33,683 nucleotides of DNA from Saccharomycopsis crataegensis (GCF_037102585.1 NW_027043839.1:1-33683); one strand, 5' to 3'. Numbered from the stretch's first letter, positions 1 through 10,751 are shown. Notes: generated from the letters alone by a model not told the origin. Numbers and translations: made by a program.

Positions 1-230
1 TCTTAGCATTATTTATTTAGGAGGGGGTTTATTATTATTTTATATTAACCTTAAGACGAGGGAGGAGATTATTTTGTATTATTATTATTATTAGATACTA
101 TAGAATAATTGTAATTATAGTGAAAGAAGAGAGAGTTTAAATGGAGGGGTATGTTTACCACTTTACACCCGGAGGGTGTATACACCCCGAAAAGGGGTGA
201 TGGAGGAGAAGGAGGAAAGAGATGTTATCT
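1..230. other. Left chromosome tip, purine-rich with GC hairpins
   Basis: No gene is visible. The plus strand is unusually G- and purine-rich for this genome, with GGAGG at 20, 61, 143, 171, 202 and 211. Adjoining GC inverted repeats occupy 164-199. This is the expected place for a telomere or a replication origin of a linear mitochondrial DNA; that role is inferred from position. The same sequence occurs at the right tip, 33452-33681. Confidence 0.6.
164..199. repeat. Subterminal GC hairpin pair
   Basis: TACACCC (164-170) and GGGTGTA (174-180) form a 7-bp stem with a 3-nt loop. CACCCC (183-188) and GGGGTG (194-199) form a second stem with a 5-nt loop. The junction 174-187 (GGGTGTATACACCC) is itself a perfect palindrome, so alternative cruciforms are possible. 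The mirror copy is 33483-33518. It is among the most GC-rich segments of an otherwise AT-rich molecule and could be an origin or a protein-binding site. Confidence 0.75.
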
Positions 231-371
231 AGATATAGATATTGATATTGTTATTGATATTGATATGGATATATATAATATATAAATATAATATATAAAA
301 TATAATATATAAAATATATATATTTATTTATATAATATAAGAGATAGATAGAGATATAACTATATAGTTAT
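229..371. repeat. Subtelomeric AT-rich simple repeats and palindrome
   Basis: GATATT-type hexamer repeats run from about 229 to 275, followed by ATATAA-type repeats to about 340. A perfect 16-nt palindrome, ATAACTATATAGTTAT, lies at 356-371, just before the dpo reading frame opens. The mirror copy is 33311-33453. I see no gene here. The ATATAAGAG motif at 335-343 is the only promoter-like element. Confidence 0.6.
335..343 (+). promoter_or_regulatory. ATATAAGAG motif upstream of dpo
   Basis: Nonanucleotide one base different from the yeast mitochondrial promoter ATATAAGTA, lying 91 nt before the first dpo ATG. The same nine bases recur upstream of atp9 (3615), of the tRNA-Gln cluster (4583) and of trnG-rns (10743). 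It may be a promoter variant or a processing site. The mirror copy is 33339-33347 on the minus strand. Confidence 0.4.
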
Positions 372-433
372 GCTATATAGACTGATTAAGAGGAGTGTTG
401 TATCGTATACACAATGTTTATATAAACAAATAT

Positions 434-3400
434 ATGTTTAATAAAGATTATAAATTAAAACGTATAAATAATAGAGTTAATAAAGTATCTATTAATTACT
501 TGGATTTAGTTAATAATTTTAGTTTATTTAAAAATATATTTATAAAATATTTAAATTTAGGTAAATCTTATAATATTTTATTTACTACTGTTTTTAATTC
601 TTTAGAGGAGAATGTTAAACAACCATTATTTAGAAAATCTTCTATACATTTTTATATGTATGAAAAATTAGATATAGAATTAAGTAGAGAAGGGTTTTTA
701 AAATTAATAGAATATTATAGAAGAAGAGTTATTATAGATGAAAATTTATTAATTTTGTTAGATGAAGTATTAAAGGGAAAGGATATTGACTATCAATATT
801 ATATACCTTTATATACTAATTATTTAGAGGATAAAGTTATAGATAAGATTAGAAAGATTATGATTTCTAAAATTGAATTTTTATTAGATTATTATCATTT
901 TGAATTAGGTCAACCTTTAGCTGTTATTATTCATTTTTATGATAATGAAAAAGTTATTTTAAAAAATTTTAAAGATTATAAATCTTCTAGTGTGTTGAAA
1001 ATGATAAATGTTTCAACTTTAAAAAAAATTACTAGTCCTAAATTTTTACCTTTATCTATGGATTTTAAATATTATGGAAATTTAGTTAAAAATAAAGATT
1101 ATGTTTTAAATAATAGTATGATTAATAATATTAATAATAATAATAATATTAATTATAAAGATATAGATAAATTTAGTATTTTTAATTATGATTTTGTTAA
1201 TTTTTATAAAGATAAATTATTTATCTTTGATTACAAATTTTATAATTTTGATAATAAATATTTGGTAGTTTTAAGATTAGATAGAAATTATATTTGAGTA
1301 TTTAATAAAGAAACTTTCTCTTTAGATTATTATTGTATAGATAATAAATTATCAGATAAATTATTTGAAAGAATTATTAATGATAAGAAAATTTATATTT
1401 CTGATTTAAAAGTTGAATATTTAATTAATAAATTACAAGTTAATAGTCTATCTTTACCTTTAAATTCAGGAATTCAAATTTCTGAATCTTTAGTAAAAAT
1501 AGGTACTTTGGATTTAGAGTGTTTTAATAATAAAAATCAAGATAATTATGTATATGCTATAGGATATTCTATATTTAAAAAAAATAGATTAAAAGATATA
1601 AGTTTTAATGATTTAAATATGAATATTTATTATTTAGAAGATTATAAAGATTATAATCATCCTTCTATTAATATGGTTATTGAATGTATTATGGATATGC
1701 TTTTAAATTATTCTAATTATACATTTTATGTGCATAATTTAGGTGGATATGATAGTATATATTTATTAAATAGTTTAATTAAATATAATAAATCAAAGGC
1801 TGAAGAAGATCAAATTAAATTTGATTTAATTTATAGAGATGCTAATATTTTAAAAATGAATTTATGATATGTTTATAAAAATAAAAGATTTAGTATTAAT
1901 ATATGTGATTCTTTAGCTTTATTAAATATTAATCTAAATAGTTTATGTGAAATATTTAATTTACCTTCTAATTTTAAAAAAGATTTATTTCCTTATGATT
2001 TTGTAAATTATAATAATTTAGATTATGTTGGGAATATACCAGACCTTAAATATTATGAAGGAATTTCTAAAGATCAATATGTTAAAGAATTTTATGATTA
2101 TATTTATAATAATAAAACATGAAACTTGAGAGAAGAAGTATCTAAATATTTAATTAAAGATTTAGGTTCATTATTATTAGTTATAGATAAATTTAGAGTA
2201 TTTATTGATCAATTTTTTGATATGGATATACGTAAAAATTTAACAATCTCTAGATTAGCTTTAAATATTTTTAATCATAAATACAAGGAATTAAAAAATA
2301 TACCTCAAATTAAAAATGATAGATTATATAGTTTTATTAGAGAAGGATTATATGGAGGTGTTACTTCTGTATATTATCCTTATGGAGAAAATTTATATTA
2401 TTATGATGTTAATTCTTTATATCCTGCTATGGCTTTAGATAATTTTATTGGAGGTCTAGATATTAGTTTTTTATACAATTATGGTGAGGAAGAATTAAAA
2501 TTAGAAGATTTATTTGGATTTTTTAAAGCTGAAGTGGAAATAGATAAAATGCAAATAGATAAAATGCAAATAGGTTTATTACCTTTGAGAACTAAAGATA
2601 AAGGATTAATATTCCCTGTAGGGAAATTTAATGGGGTTTGATTTAGTGAAGAATTAAAATTTGCTAAAAATAATGGATATAAAATTAAAATTATTGAAGG
2701 TTATAACTTTAATAAAATTAAAAGTCCTTTTAAAAAGTATATTTTAGATTTATATAATTTAAAATTAAAAAATAAAGGAGGAGGAAAATTTATATATAAA
2801 AGTTTATTAAATAATTTAATTGGTAGATTTGGTATTGATATTAAGAAAGCAGTAACTAAATTATTAAATCAAAAAGAATTTGATTTAGTTATGGCTTGTT
2901 GTGATGTTATTTCTGTTATGGAAGTGGAGAATAATCAATCAAATAGTAAATTTGTTGTAAAATATATACCTATACCTGTACCTGAGAAATGTATAGCTAA
3001 TAATATTGATTATTTAGATATTATTAATAAAGGATCAAAATTAATTTCTATGAAAGATGATCAAAGTATTTATAATGATGCGTCTGTTATGGTGACAGCT
3101 ATGATTAATAGTTATGCTAGAATTTGATTTAATAATTTTAAATTAGATCTTATTAATAAAGGATATAAAATTTATTATTGTGATACTGATAGTATTGTTA
3201 TTGATAAACCTTTAGATAAGAATTTCGTTGGAGAAGGTATTGGACAGTTTAAATTTATTGCTAAAATTAAAAGAGGTTACTTTATTAGTAATAAATTATA
3301 TTTTATGATTGATCAATTTAATAATATTATTTCTGGATCTAAAGGAATTAATTCTCCTCTAAATGAAAATGATTTTATTAATTTATTAAATAATGTTTCT

Positions 3401-3562
3401 ATTAATTCTAAAACTAAATTATCTATTAAAAATGTTGATGAAGGTTATGTTATTATTACTGATAGAGATATTAAATTAAATTATAATTCTTTTAAAAAAA
3501 GAATGAAAATTTATGATGAAAATGGACGCTGAATTGGAACTAAACCTATTGTGGTTAAATAA
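434..3562 (+). CDS. dpo: Family B DNA polymerase, protein-primed linear-plasmid type (left copy)
   Basis: About 1042 residues from the first in-frame ATG, reading six in-frame TGA codons as Trp. All hallmark motifs of a family B polymerase with proofreading are visible. They are Exo I DLE (360-362), Exo II HNLGGYD (434-440), Exo III YLIKD (572-576), a YGG-type motif near 640, Pol A DVNSLYP (658-664), Pol B KSLLNNLIGRFG (789-800) and Pol C YCDTDS (about 915-920). The exonuclease and polymerase catalytic acidic residues are present. The motif spacing fits the protein-primed group found in linear mitochondrial plasmids. The N-terminal 355 residues match nothing I recognise; in plasmid relatives this part can carry the terminal protein. 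The frame is open from 368, and a GTG at 395 is an alternative start. It probably replicates the ends or the whole of the linear mtDNA, which is inferred from its place inside the TIR. A 15-nt in-frame tandem repeat lies at 2540-2569. Confidence 0.93.
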
Positions 3563-3614
3563 TCATTAAATTATTATTAAATTATTATTTTTTCAGTTGA
3601 TTGTTCTTATTCAT

Positions 3615-3623
3615 ATATAAGAG
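3615..3623 (+). promoter_or_regulatory. ATATAAGAG motif upstream of atp9
   Basis: Promoter-like nonanucleotide variant between dpo and atp9, 97 nt before the atp9 ATG. It could give atp9 its own transcript or mark a cleavage site in a dpo-atp9 transcript. The mirror copy is 30059-30067 on the minus strand. Confidence 0.4.
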
Positions 3624-3677
3624 AATAGTAATATATTCATTTCGTTAGAATAACGATTATACCACCCTTTAGGGTAG

Positions 3678-3950
<273 letters not shown>

Positions 3951-4057
3951 TTTTTAATAAGGGGTTTTATCTCGTTAAATAATTTTTGACTATATTCATA
4001 ATATATATATATTTATATATTTATCCCTATATATATGGATATATATATATCCTGGAT

Positions 4058-4069
4058 ATATAAGTGATT
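4058..4069 (+). promoter_or_regulatory. ATATAAGTGATT 12-mer
   Basis: Exact copy of an intergenic 12-mer also found at 12633, 17932(-), 25453(-), 25527(-) and, mirrored, at 29613(-). The first eight bases equal the yeast mitochondrial promoter. It lies between atp9 and the oppositely oriented tRNA-Val. Its role is unknown: possibly a promoter, replication-priming or processing site. Confidence 0.4.
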
Positions 4070-4118
4070 ATTATATATAATATCGGATTTTCGATGCTCA
4101 TTAATATGATATTGTGTA

Positions 4119-4192
4119 TAGGAAATACTGAGTATGATCCAGTAACCTCTCGTGTGTAAAACGAACGCTCTAACCAATTGAGCTAATTTCCT
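4119..4192 (-). tRNA. trnV: tRNA-Val (TAC), left copy
   Basis: Cloverleaf on the minus strand: acceptor AGGAAAT/ATTTCCT, D-stem GCTC/GAGC, anticodon loop TTTACAC, T-stem ACTGG/TCAGT. It points toward the chromosome tip, opposite to atp9. Confidence 0.93.
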
Positions 4193-4281
4193 ATTTATTA
4201 TTTATTTAATAAAATATTTCTAACCAATAAGTCATATTATAAAATTAATCTTTTAATTATAACTATAATTATAAAATAATT

Positions 4282-4352
4282 AACTCTTTTTTAGAATCGA
4301 ACTAAAATCTTATTATTAGAAGTAATAGGCTTTACCATTAAGCTAAAAGAGT
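4282..4352 (-). tRNA. trnR: tRNA-Arg (TCT), left copy
   Basis: Acceptor ACTCTTT/AAAGAGT, anticodon stem TATTA/TAATA with loop CTTCTAA, T-arm TTTAG-TTCGATT-CTAAA. It decodes AGA/AGG. Middle gene of the tip-directed Leu-Arg-Val trio. Confidence 0.93.
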
Positions 4353-4413
4353 GGATGTATAATTATTAGCTTAAGGATTTTTATTCCTTTTTTATACTAT
4401 TATTTAGTATAAA

Positions 4414-4493
4414 TGCTATTTATTGGATTTGAACCAATATGCTTGAAGCGGTGCCTCTTAAGAGCACTGTGTCTACCATTCCACCAAAATAGC
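4414..4493 (-). tRNA. trnL: tRNA-Leu (TAA), left copy
   Basis: Acceptor GCTATTT/AAATAGC, anticodon loop CTTAAGA, and a 12-nt variable arm with stem GCTTCAAGC, the long-arm type normal for Leu. It decodes UUR, by far the commonest Leu codons here. A TTATAAGTA promoter match lies 25 nt upstream. Confidence 0.95.
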
Positions 4494-4517
4494 TTAATTA
4501 ATTTTTATATAATTCAG

Positions 4518-4526
4518 TACTTATAA
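4518..4526 (-). promoter_or_regulatory. Mitochondrial promoter for trnL-trnR-trnV
   Basis: TTATAAGTA on the minus strand, 25 nt before tRNA-Leu(TAA). Transcription from it would run toward the tip and be antisense to atp9 and dpo unless it ended after tRNA-Val. Confidence 0.6.
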
Positions 4527-4582
4527 TAAATATTTTATATTTAATAGTATAAATTCATAATTTATTATGAATCAATTATGGG

Positions 4583-4591
4583 ATATAAGAG
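4583..4591 (+). promoter_or_regulatory. ATATAAGAG motif upstream of tRNA-Gln cluster
   Basis: Promoter-like variant about 100 nt before tRNA-Gln, the first of six inward-facing tRNAs that lead into cox1. No perfect ATATAAGTA precedes cox1, so this is the best visible candidate for starting that unit. The mirror copy is 29091-29099(-). Confidence 0.4.
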
Positions 4592-4692
4592 GAATATATA
4601 ATATATATTTATTTGTTATATATATTGACTATTAAATATAAATATAATAATTTATATTTAGTGTTGAAGAATATTATTATATTATAGTTATG

Positions 4693-4764
4693 TGAGTCGT
4701 TGACTAATCGGTAAGTCCGTTGATTTTGAGTCAATTTATACTAGTTCGAGTCTAGTCGATTCAA
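4693..4764 (+). tRNA. trnQ: tRNA-Gln (TTG), left copy
   Basis: Acceptor TGAGTCG/CGATTCA, D-stem GACT/AGTC, anticodon loop TTTTGAG, T-arm ACTAG-TTCGAGT-CTAGT. First gene of the inward cluster. Confidence 0.94.
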
Positions 4765-4817
4765 TAAGAAAATATATATATATTTAATATTTAATATATT
4801 TATGTAATAATATTAAA

Positions 4818-4889
4818 GGATCTGTAGCTTAATAGTAGAGTATCATCTTGTCACGATGAGGGATGCCAGTGCAATTCTGGTTAGATTCG
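4818..4889 (+). tRNA. trnD: tRNA-Asp (GTC), left copy
   Basis: Acceptor GGATCTG/TAGATTC with wobble pairs, anticodon stem TCATC/GATGA around loop TTGTCAC, T-stem CCAG/CTGG. Confidence 0.93.
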
Positions 4890-4908
4890 TAAAAAGTAAA
4901 TATTGTAA

Positions 4909-4989
4909 GGAATATTCGTCATTGGTAAGACAAATTATCTGCTAAATAATGAATTTAACTTCTGATAGGTTCGAGTCCTATATATTCCG
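4909..4989 (+). tRNA. trnS: tRNA-Ser (GCT), left copy
   Basis: Acceptor GGAATAT/ATATTCC, anticodon stem ATTAT/ATAAT with loop CTGCTAA, and a long variable arm typical of Ser. It decodes AGY and starts 19 nt after tRNA-Asp. Confidence 0.94.
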
Positions 4990-5098
4990 AGAAAATAAAA
5001 TATTATTTATATATATTATATTCGATCTATCCTATAGATTACTTTAATATGTAATATATAAATATTATATATTTATATACTTATTTATATGGAGAAAT

Positions 5099-5169
5099 TT
5101 ACTTTTAGTTTAATGGTAAAATGTTAGTCTACGGAACTGATGATATAGGTTCAATTCCTATAAAGTAAT
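5099..5169 (+). tRNA. trnR: tRNA-Arg (ACG), left copy
   Basis: Acceptor TTACTTT/AAAGTAA, anticodon loop CTACGGA in stem TTAGT/ACTGA, T-arm ATAGG-TTCAATT-CCTAT. It decodes the rare CGN codons. Confidence 0.94.
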
Positions 5170-5225
5170 AATAATTATTATTATTATATAATTAATAGTA
5201 ATTTTTAATTATTTAGAATAGCTAT

Positions 5226-5296
5226 GGAGGTGTTGTTTACGGTTAAACTATTAGATTGCAAATCTATTTATTAGGGTTCAACTCCCTACACCTTCT
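5226..5296 (+). tRNA. trnC: tRNA-Cys (GCA), left copy
   Basis: Acceptor GGAGGTG/CACCTTC, anticodon loop TTGCAAA, T-stem AGGG/CCCT. The outermost anticodon-stem pair is a T-T mismatch. Confidence 0.92.
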
Positions 5297-5409
5297 ATAA
5301 AAGTAGATAATATATATTAGAATTATAATATAATTATATATATAATAATATAAAATTATTAGATATAATTATTATTAGATATATAGATTATTATAATATG
5401 ATATTATTT

Positions 5410-5494
5410 GGAGGGATTTCCTATGTTGGTAATTGGAGCTGAGCTGTAAACTCAGTAGCTGCTGCTTACGCATGTTCGATTCATGCTCTCTTCA
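5410..5494 (+). tRNA. trnY: tRNA-Tyr (GTA), left copy
   Basis: Acceptor GGAGGGA/TCTCTTC, anticodon stem CTGAG/CTCAG with loop CTGTAAA. It has a long variable arm, as in bacterial-type mitochondrial Tyr tRNAs. The TIR ends 8 nt after this gene in both arms. Confidence 0.94.
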
Positions 5495-5502
5495 ATTTTT
5501 TT

Positions 5503-5895
5503 TTAAGTGGAACTTTACAATATCTTTAATTATTAATAATATTATTAATTAAGGATATTAATATATATACATTTATATATAAATATAAATTTATTAATTT
5601 ATTATTCATATTAATAGTTACAGTTTTTATATATTATATATAAATTAATATCTAATTATTAATTATAATAATTAGTTATAAAAATAAATAAAGGTATATT
5701 AATCATATATATTTATTTATGCTTGGTACGTAATATTAATATATTGCCTAATATTGTTAGGCTTATATTGTATTAAAAGTTATATAATTAAATTATTTAT
5801 AATTTAAATTAACGAGTATTAATTAATACTAAATATCGTATAGTATATATATAATATATATTATATATACTATATTAACAAATAAAAATTTTTTT
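5503..5895. other. Unique spacer and cox1 5' leader
   Basis: AT-rich stretch between the TIR edge and the cox1 start, with no gene and no perfect ATATAAGTA. Its one clear structure is a hairpin, GCCTAA-tattg-TTAGGC, at 5746-5762. cox1 is probably expressed from the upstream tRNA cluster transcript. Confidence 0.6.
5746..5762 (+). other. Stem-loop in cox1 leader
   Basis: Perfect 6-bp stem GCCTAA/TTAGGC with a 5-nt loop, extended by flanking AATATA/TATATT pairing with a small bulge. It sits 134 nt before the cox1 ATG and is relatively GC-rich for a spacer. It may be a translational-activator target or a processing structure. Confidence 0.45.
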
Positions 5896-7497
<1,602 letters not shown>

Positions 7498-7595
7498 TTT
7501 AATATTAAGAGGTTGTATTTAACTTAATATTTATATTAAATATTTAATATATTAAAAAAGAATTTAAATTTTATAATATAAATTTATATTATATT

Positions 7596-7742
7596 ATGCC
7601 ACAATTAGTACCATTTTACTTTGTTAACCAATTAACTTATGGGTTTGCTTTAATAGTAATCTTATTAGTTTTATTTGCACAATTTTTCTTACCAAAAATT
7701 GTAAAATTATATATTTCAAGATTCTTTATTACTAAATTATAA
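7596..7742 (+). CDS. atp8: ATP synthase F0 subunit 8
   Basis: 48-residue membrane protein of the F0 stator, too short for most ORF lists. It begins MPQLVPFYFVNQ, the fungal atp8 signature, followed by one membrane helix and a basic tail (KIVKLYISRFFITKL). Length and start match the yeast family. It lies 98 nt after cox1 and 68 nt before atp6, the usual yeast cox1-atp8-atp6 order, so the three are probably co-transcribed. Confidence 0.98.
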   Translation: MPQLVPFYFVNQLTYGFALIVILLVLFAQFFLPKIVKLYISRFFITKL

Positions 7743-7810
7743 TAAATTAATTAGAATTATATAATAATAAAAAAATTATTTTGATATTATTTATAAATTA
7801 AATTATTAAT

Positions 7811-8578
7811 ATGAACTATATTATCAATTCACCTTTAGATCAATTTAATATTCAAACTTTCTTAGGGTTTGTTTCTCCTTTCTTTGATTTAAGCGCTTTA
7901 AATATTACTACTTTCACATTATACAGTGTAATAGTATTATTTGTTATTTTAGCATTAAATTTATTAACAGATAACCATGGAAAAATAGTAGGATCAAGAT
8001 GATTCGTAAGTCAAGAAGCTTTATATGATACTGTATTAAATATGGTTAGAAGCCAAATAGGAGGAGTATATGGAGGATTCTACTTCCCATTCATCTATAC
8101 ATTATTTATTTTTGTATTAGTTGCTAACTTAATTAGTATGGTTCCTTACTCATTTGCTTTAGCTTCTCATTTAGTATTTATTGTTTCTTTAAGTACTGCT
8201 ATCTGATTAGGTGCTACTATTATTGCTATTTATTATCATAAATTAGATTTCTTTGGGTTCTTTGTACCTGAAGGAACACCTTTACCTTTAGTTCCTGTTT
8301 TAGTATTAATTGAATTATTATCATATACTGCTAGAGCTATTTCTTTAGGATTAAGATTGTCAGCTAATATCTTATCTGGACATTTATTATTAAGTATCTT
8401 AAGTGGATTAACATTAACTTTAATGTCAGTTTCAATTATTACATTTGTATTAGGATTCTTACCTTTAGCTGGTATTTTAGCTATTGTTTGTTTAGAATAT
8501 GCTATTTCTATGATCCAAGCTTATGTATTAAGTGTATTAACTGCAGGATACTTAAAAGATGCATTATACTTACATTAA
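7811..8578 (+). CDS. atp6: ATP synthase F0 subunit a
   Basis: 255-residue proton-channel subunit of ATP synthase. The N-terminus MNYIINSPLDQFNIQTF resembles the yeast precursor, which loses about ten residues after insertion. The conserved helix SYTARAISLGLRLSANILSGH contains the essential Arg near residue 180 that faces the c-ring. TGA is read as Trp at 7999 and 8205. The gene follows atp8 and precedes nad2 across a 128-nt A/T-rich spacer. Confidence 0.99.
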
Positions 8579-8582
8579 GTAT

Positions 8583-8677
8583 AAAAAAAATTCTTAATTA
8601 AAAAAAAAATAAATTATTATTTATATTATTGTAACAAAAAAAATTCTTTTTCTAATTATATCTTTAAGAAAATTCTT
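8583..8677 (+). repeat. AAAATTCTT motif repeated three times after atp6
   Basis: AAAATTCTT occurs near 8587-8595, 8640-8648 and 8669-8677 in the atp6-nad2 spacer. The pattern faintly resembles the Saccharomyces 3'-end processing dodecamer AATAATATTCTT, so a 3'-processing role is possible. A similar AAATATTCTT follows nad5 near 15343. Confidence 0.35.
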
Positions 8678-8706
8678 TTTTAATATTAATTAAACCAAAA
8701 AAAAAA

Positions 8707-10254
8707 ATGTTATTAACATCTTTATCATTCTTAATTGTATTCATATCATTTGTCGCAAAAAACTCTCAAAAGATTAGTGACTTTTCTCAAGAAGCACATA
8801 ATCAATTATTTTATTTATATAAACATATAAATAGAATAGCTATTATCGTAATTTTATACGTATTATACTTAACTTTAAATATATTTAGTTTAGAAAATAT
8901 TAATTCAGGTATTTCTATTTATAATAATTTATTTAAAATTACTTCTTTAAGTACTATAATCTCAATATTAATTTTATTAATAGTAGGATTATTATTATTT
9001 TTAAATAGTGTTAATATTATAGGTTATAATTTTATTGATTCAATTCATTATTCTTATAAAGAATATATTTTATTAATATTATTTAATTTATTAGGATTAT
9101 TATTATTCCCAGTAGTTAATGATATAATTTCTTTATTTGTAATTATTGAATTACAAAGTTATAGTTTATATTTAATTACTAGTATATATAGAGAATCTAA
9201 TAATGCTACTAAAGCTGGATTAATGTATTTCTTATTAGGAGGATTAGCTAGTATTTTAATCTTATTAGGTTCTGCTATATTATATTATGTAACAGGTATG
9301 ACTTCTTTAGATTATATATTTACTTTAGTAAATTATACTAATTATTTAGATTCTTTATACTTTGGATTTTTATTTATAGTTTTAGGATTATTATGAAAAA
9401 TGGGATTAGCTCCTTTCCATAATTGATCTATAACTGTTTATAGTAATACACCTACTATTGTAACTTCATATATTAGTTTAATGGCTAAATTAAGTATATT
9501 ACCATTTATGTATACTATTATTAATAGTTTAAATATTGAAAATAATTATATTAATTATATTATAGCTATTAGTGTATTATTATCTATGATGATAGGTAGT
9601 TTAGGAGGTTTATCTCAAATTAAAATAAAAGTATTATTAGCCTATAGTGGTGTAATTAATGCTGGTTATTTATTATTATCTTTATTAGTTAATACACAAG
9701 AAGGATTAGTAGGATTTATTGTATATATTTATCAATATGGATTAACACATGTAAATATTTTCTTTGTAGTTTTATTAGCAAGTTATTATATAGTATTTAA
9801 TTCTAATTTAATAAAATCTAATTCTAATAATTCTATATTATTAAGTTCTTTATCACCTATTGAATATATTAATCAATTAAATGGATTATTAATTAAAAAT
9901 AGTTATTTAGCTATGGCTTTAATTATAAGTTTATTCTCATTAATAGGGATCCCACCTCTAGTAGGATTCTATGGTAAATTCTATATTTTAATTTCAAGTT
10001 TAAATAAAGGATATTTATTATTATCATTAGGTTTAATTTTATTTAGTGTAGTTACTACAGTATATTATGCCTATATTATAAAAACATTATCATTTAGTAG
10101 TATTAAATTAACTTCAACTAAAGGTAATAATTTATCAAGTAGTATTTGTTATATTATTAGTACTATTACATTAGTAATATTATTAAATATTTGTCAAATA
10201 GATACAATTTTACAAGGAGCTTATATCTTAGCATTTAATAATTTATTAATTTAA
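8707..10254 (+). CDS. nad2: NADH dehydrogenase subunit 2
   Basis: 515-residue antiporter-like membrane subunit of complex I. The conserved core includes [19 protein letters not shown] (with TGA as Trp), the [13 protein letters not shown] segment with its channel Lys/Ser pattern, and [15 protein letters not shown]. The Leu in PPLVGF is encoded by CTA (9958-9960), direct evidence that CUN means Leu here. The first ATG follows a poly-A run and gives a hydrophobic N-terminus. nad3 starts one base after the stop, the tightly linked nad2-nad3 pair usual in fungi. Confidence 0.98.
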
Positions 10255-10255
10255 T

Positions 10256-10657
10256 ATGTTTTTATATAATTCATTAAAACTTTATTTAATTGCAGTACCT
10301 ATTATAGGTTTAGCTTTAGTATTTGTTAATGCTATTTTAGCTACTCAAGATAGTTATAATGAGAAAACTGGACCTTTCGAATGTGGATTTACTTCATTCT
10401 CTCAATCTAGAACTCCTTTCTCAGTAGCCTTCATATTAGTAGCTATTTTATTCTTACCTTTTGATTTAGAAATCTCATCTATTTTACCTTATGTATTAAG
10501 TTTATATCATGTAGGTAACTATGGATTATTAATTTTAATTTTATTCTTATTAATTTTAATTACTGGATTTGTATATGAAATTAATACAGGAGCTTTACAT
10601 ATAAATCGTATTTATGTACATAAAATATCTAATTTAGAAAAAACTTTCTATAAGTAA
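10256..10657 (+). CDS. nad3: NADH dehydrogenase subunit 3
   Basis: 133-residue complex I subunit with three membrane helices. It includes the conserved loop with YECGF-type motif [18 protein letters not shown], whose Cys lies in the quinone-site loop, and the acidic helix [13 protein letters not shown]. It begins one base after nad2, so it is probably translated from a shared message. A CTATAAGTA match (10648-10656) overlaps its stop codon. Confidence 0.98.
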   Translation: MFLYNSLKLYLIAVPIIGLALVFVNAILATQDSYNEKTGPFECGFTSFSQSRTPFSVAFILVAILFLPFDLEISSILPYVLSLYHVGNYGLLILILFLLILITGFVYEINTGALHINRIYVHKISNLEKTFYK

Positions 10658-10695
10658 CAAATAACAAATATCTAATATTTTATATAATTATTTGT

Positions 10696-10704
10696 TTATA
10701 AGTA
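10696..10704 (+). promoter_or_regulatory. Mitochondrial promoter for trnG-rns
   Basis: TTATAAGTA, followed by CGAATAG. The rnl promoter reads TTATAAGTA followed by CAAATAG, so the two rRNA units share an extended start-site sequence. The ACGAATAG just downstream pairs with CTATTCGT at 10734-10741, placing a hairpin at the transcript 5' end. Confidence 0.7.
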
Positions 10705-10742
10705 CGAATAGAATATATTTTCTATATATATACCTATTCGTT

Positions 10743-10751
10743 ATATAAGAG
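10743..10751 (+). promoter_or_regulatory. ATATAAGAG motif before trnG-rns
   Basis: The only ATATAAGAG copy in the unique core that I found, 93 nt before tRNA-Gly. It lies 39 nt after a better promoter match, so it may instead be a processing or secondary start site. Confidence 0.35.

Noticed and set aside
229-340. Tandem hexamers as a CRISPR-like or telomeric array
   Set aside because: The repeats are short, irregular AT-rich microsatellite without spacers and are not at the very tip.
395-433. GTG start at 395 for dpo giving 13 extra residues
   Set aside because: The first in-frame ATG is at 434, and every recognised protein gene here starts with ATG. Kept only as an alternative.
1295-3532. 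dpo as a string of separate broken frames
   Set aside because: The breaks are all TGA codons in one frame, read as Trp in this genome as shown by tRNA-Trp(TCA) and by the other genes.
10648-10656. CTATAAGTA promoter match
   Set aside because: It overlaps the nad3 stop codon, and a better site follows at 10696; probably chance, though it could be a weak start.
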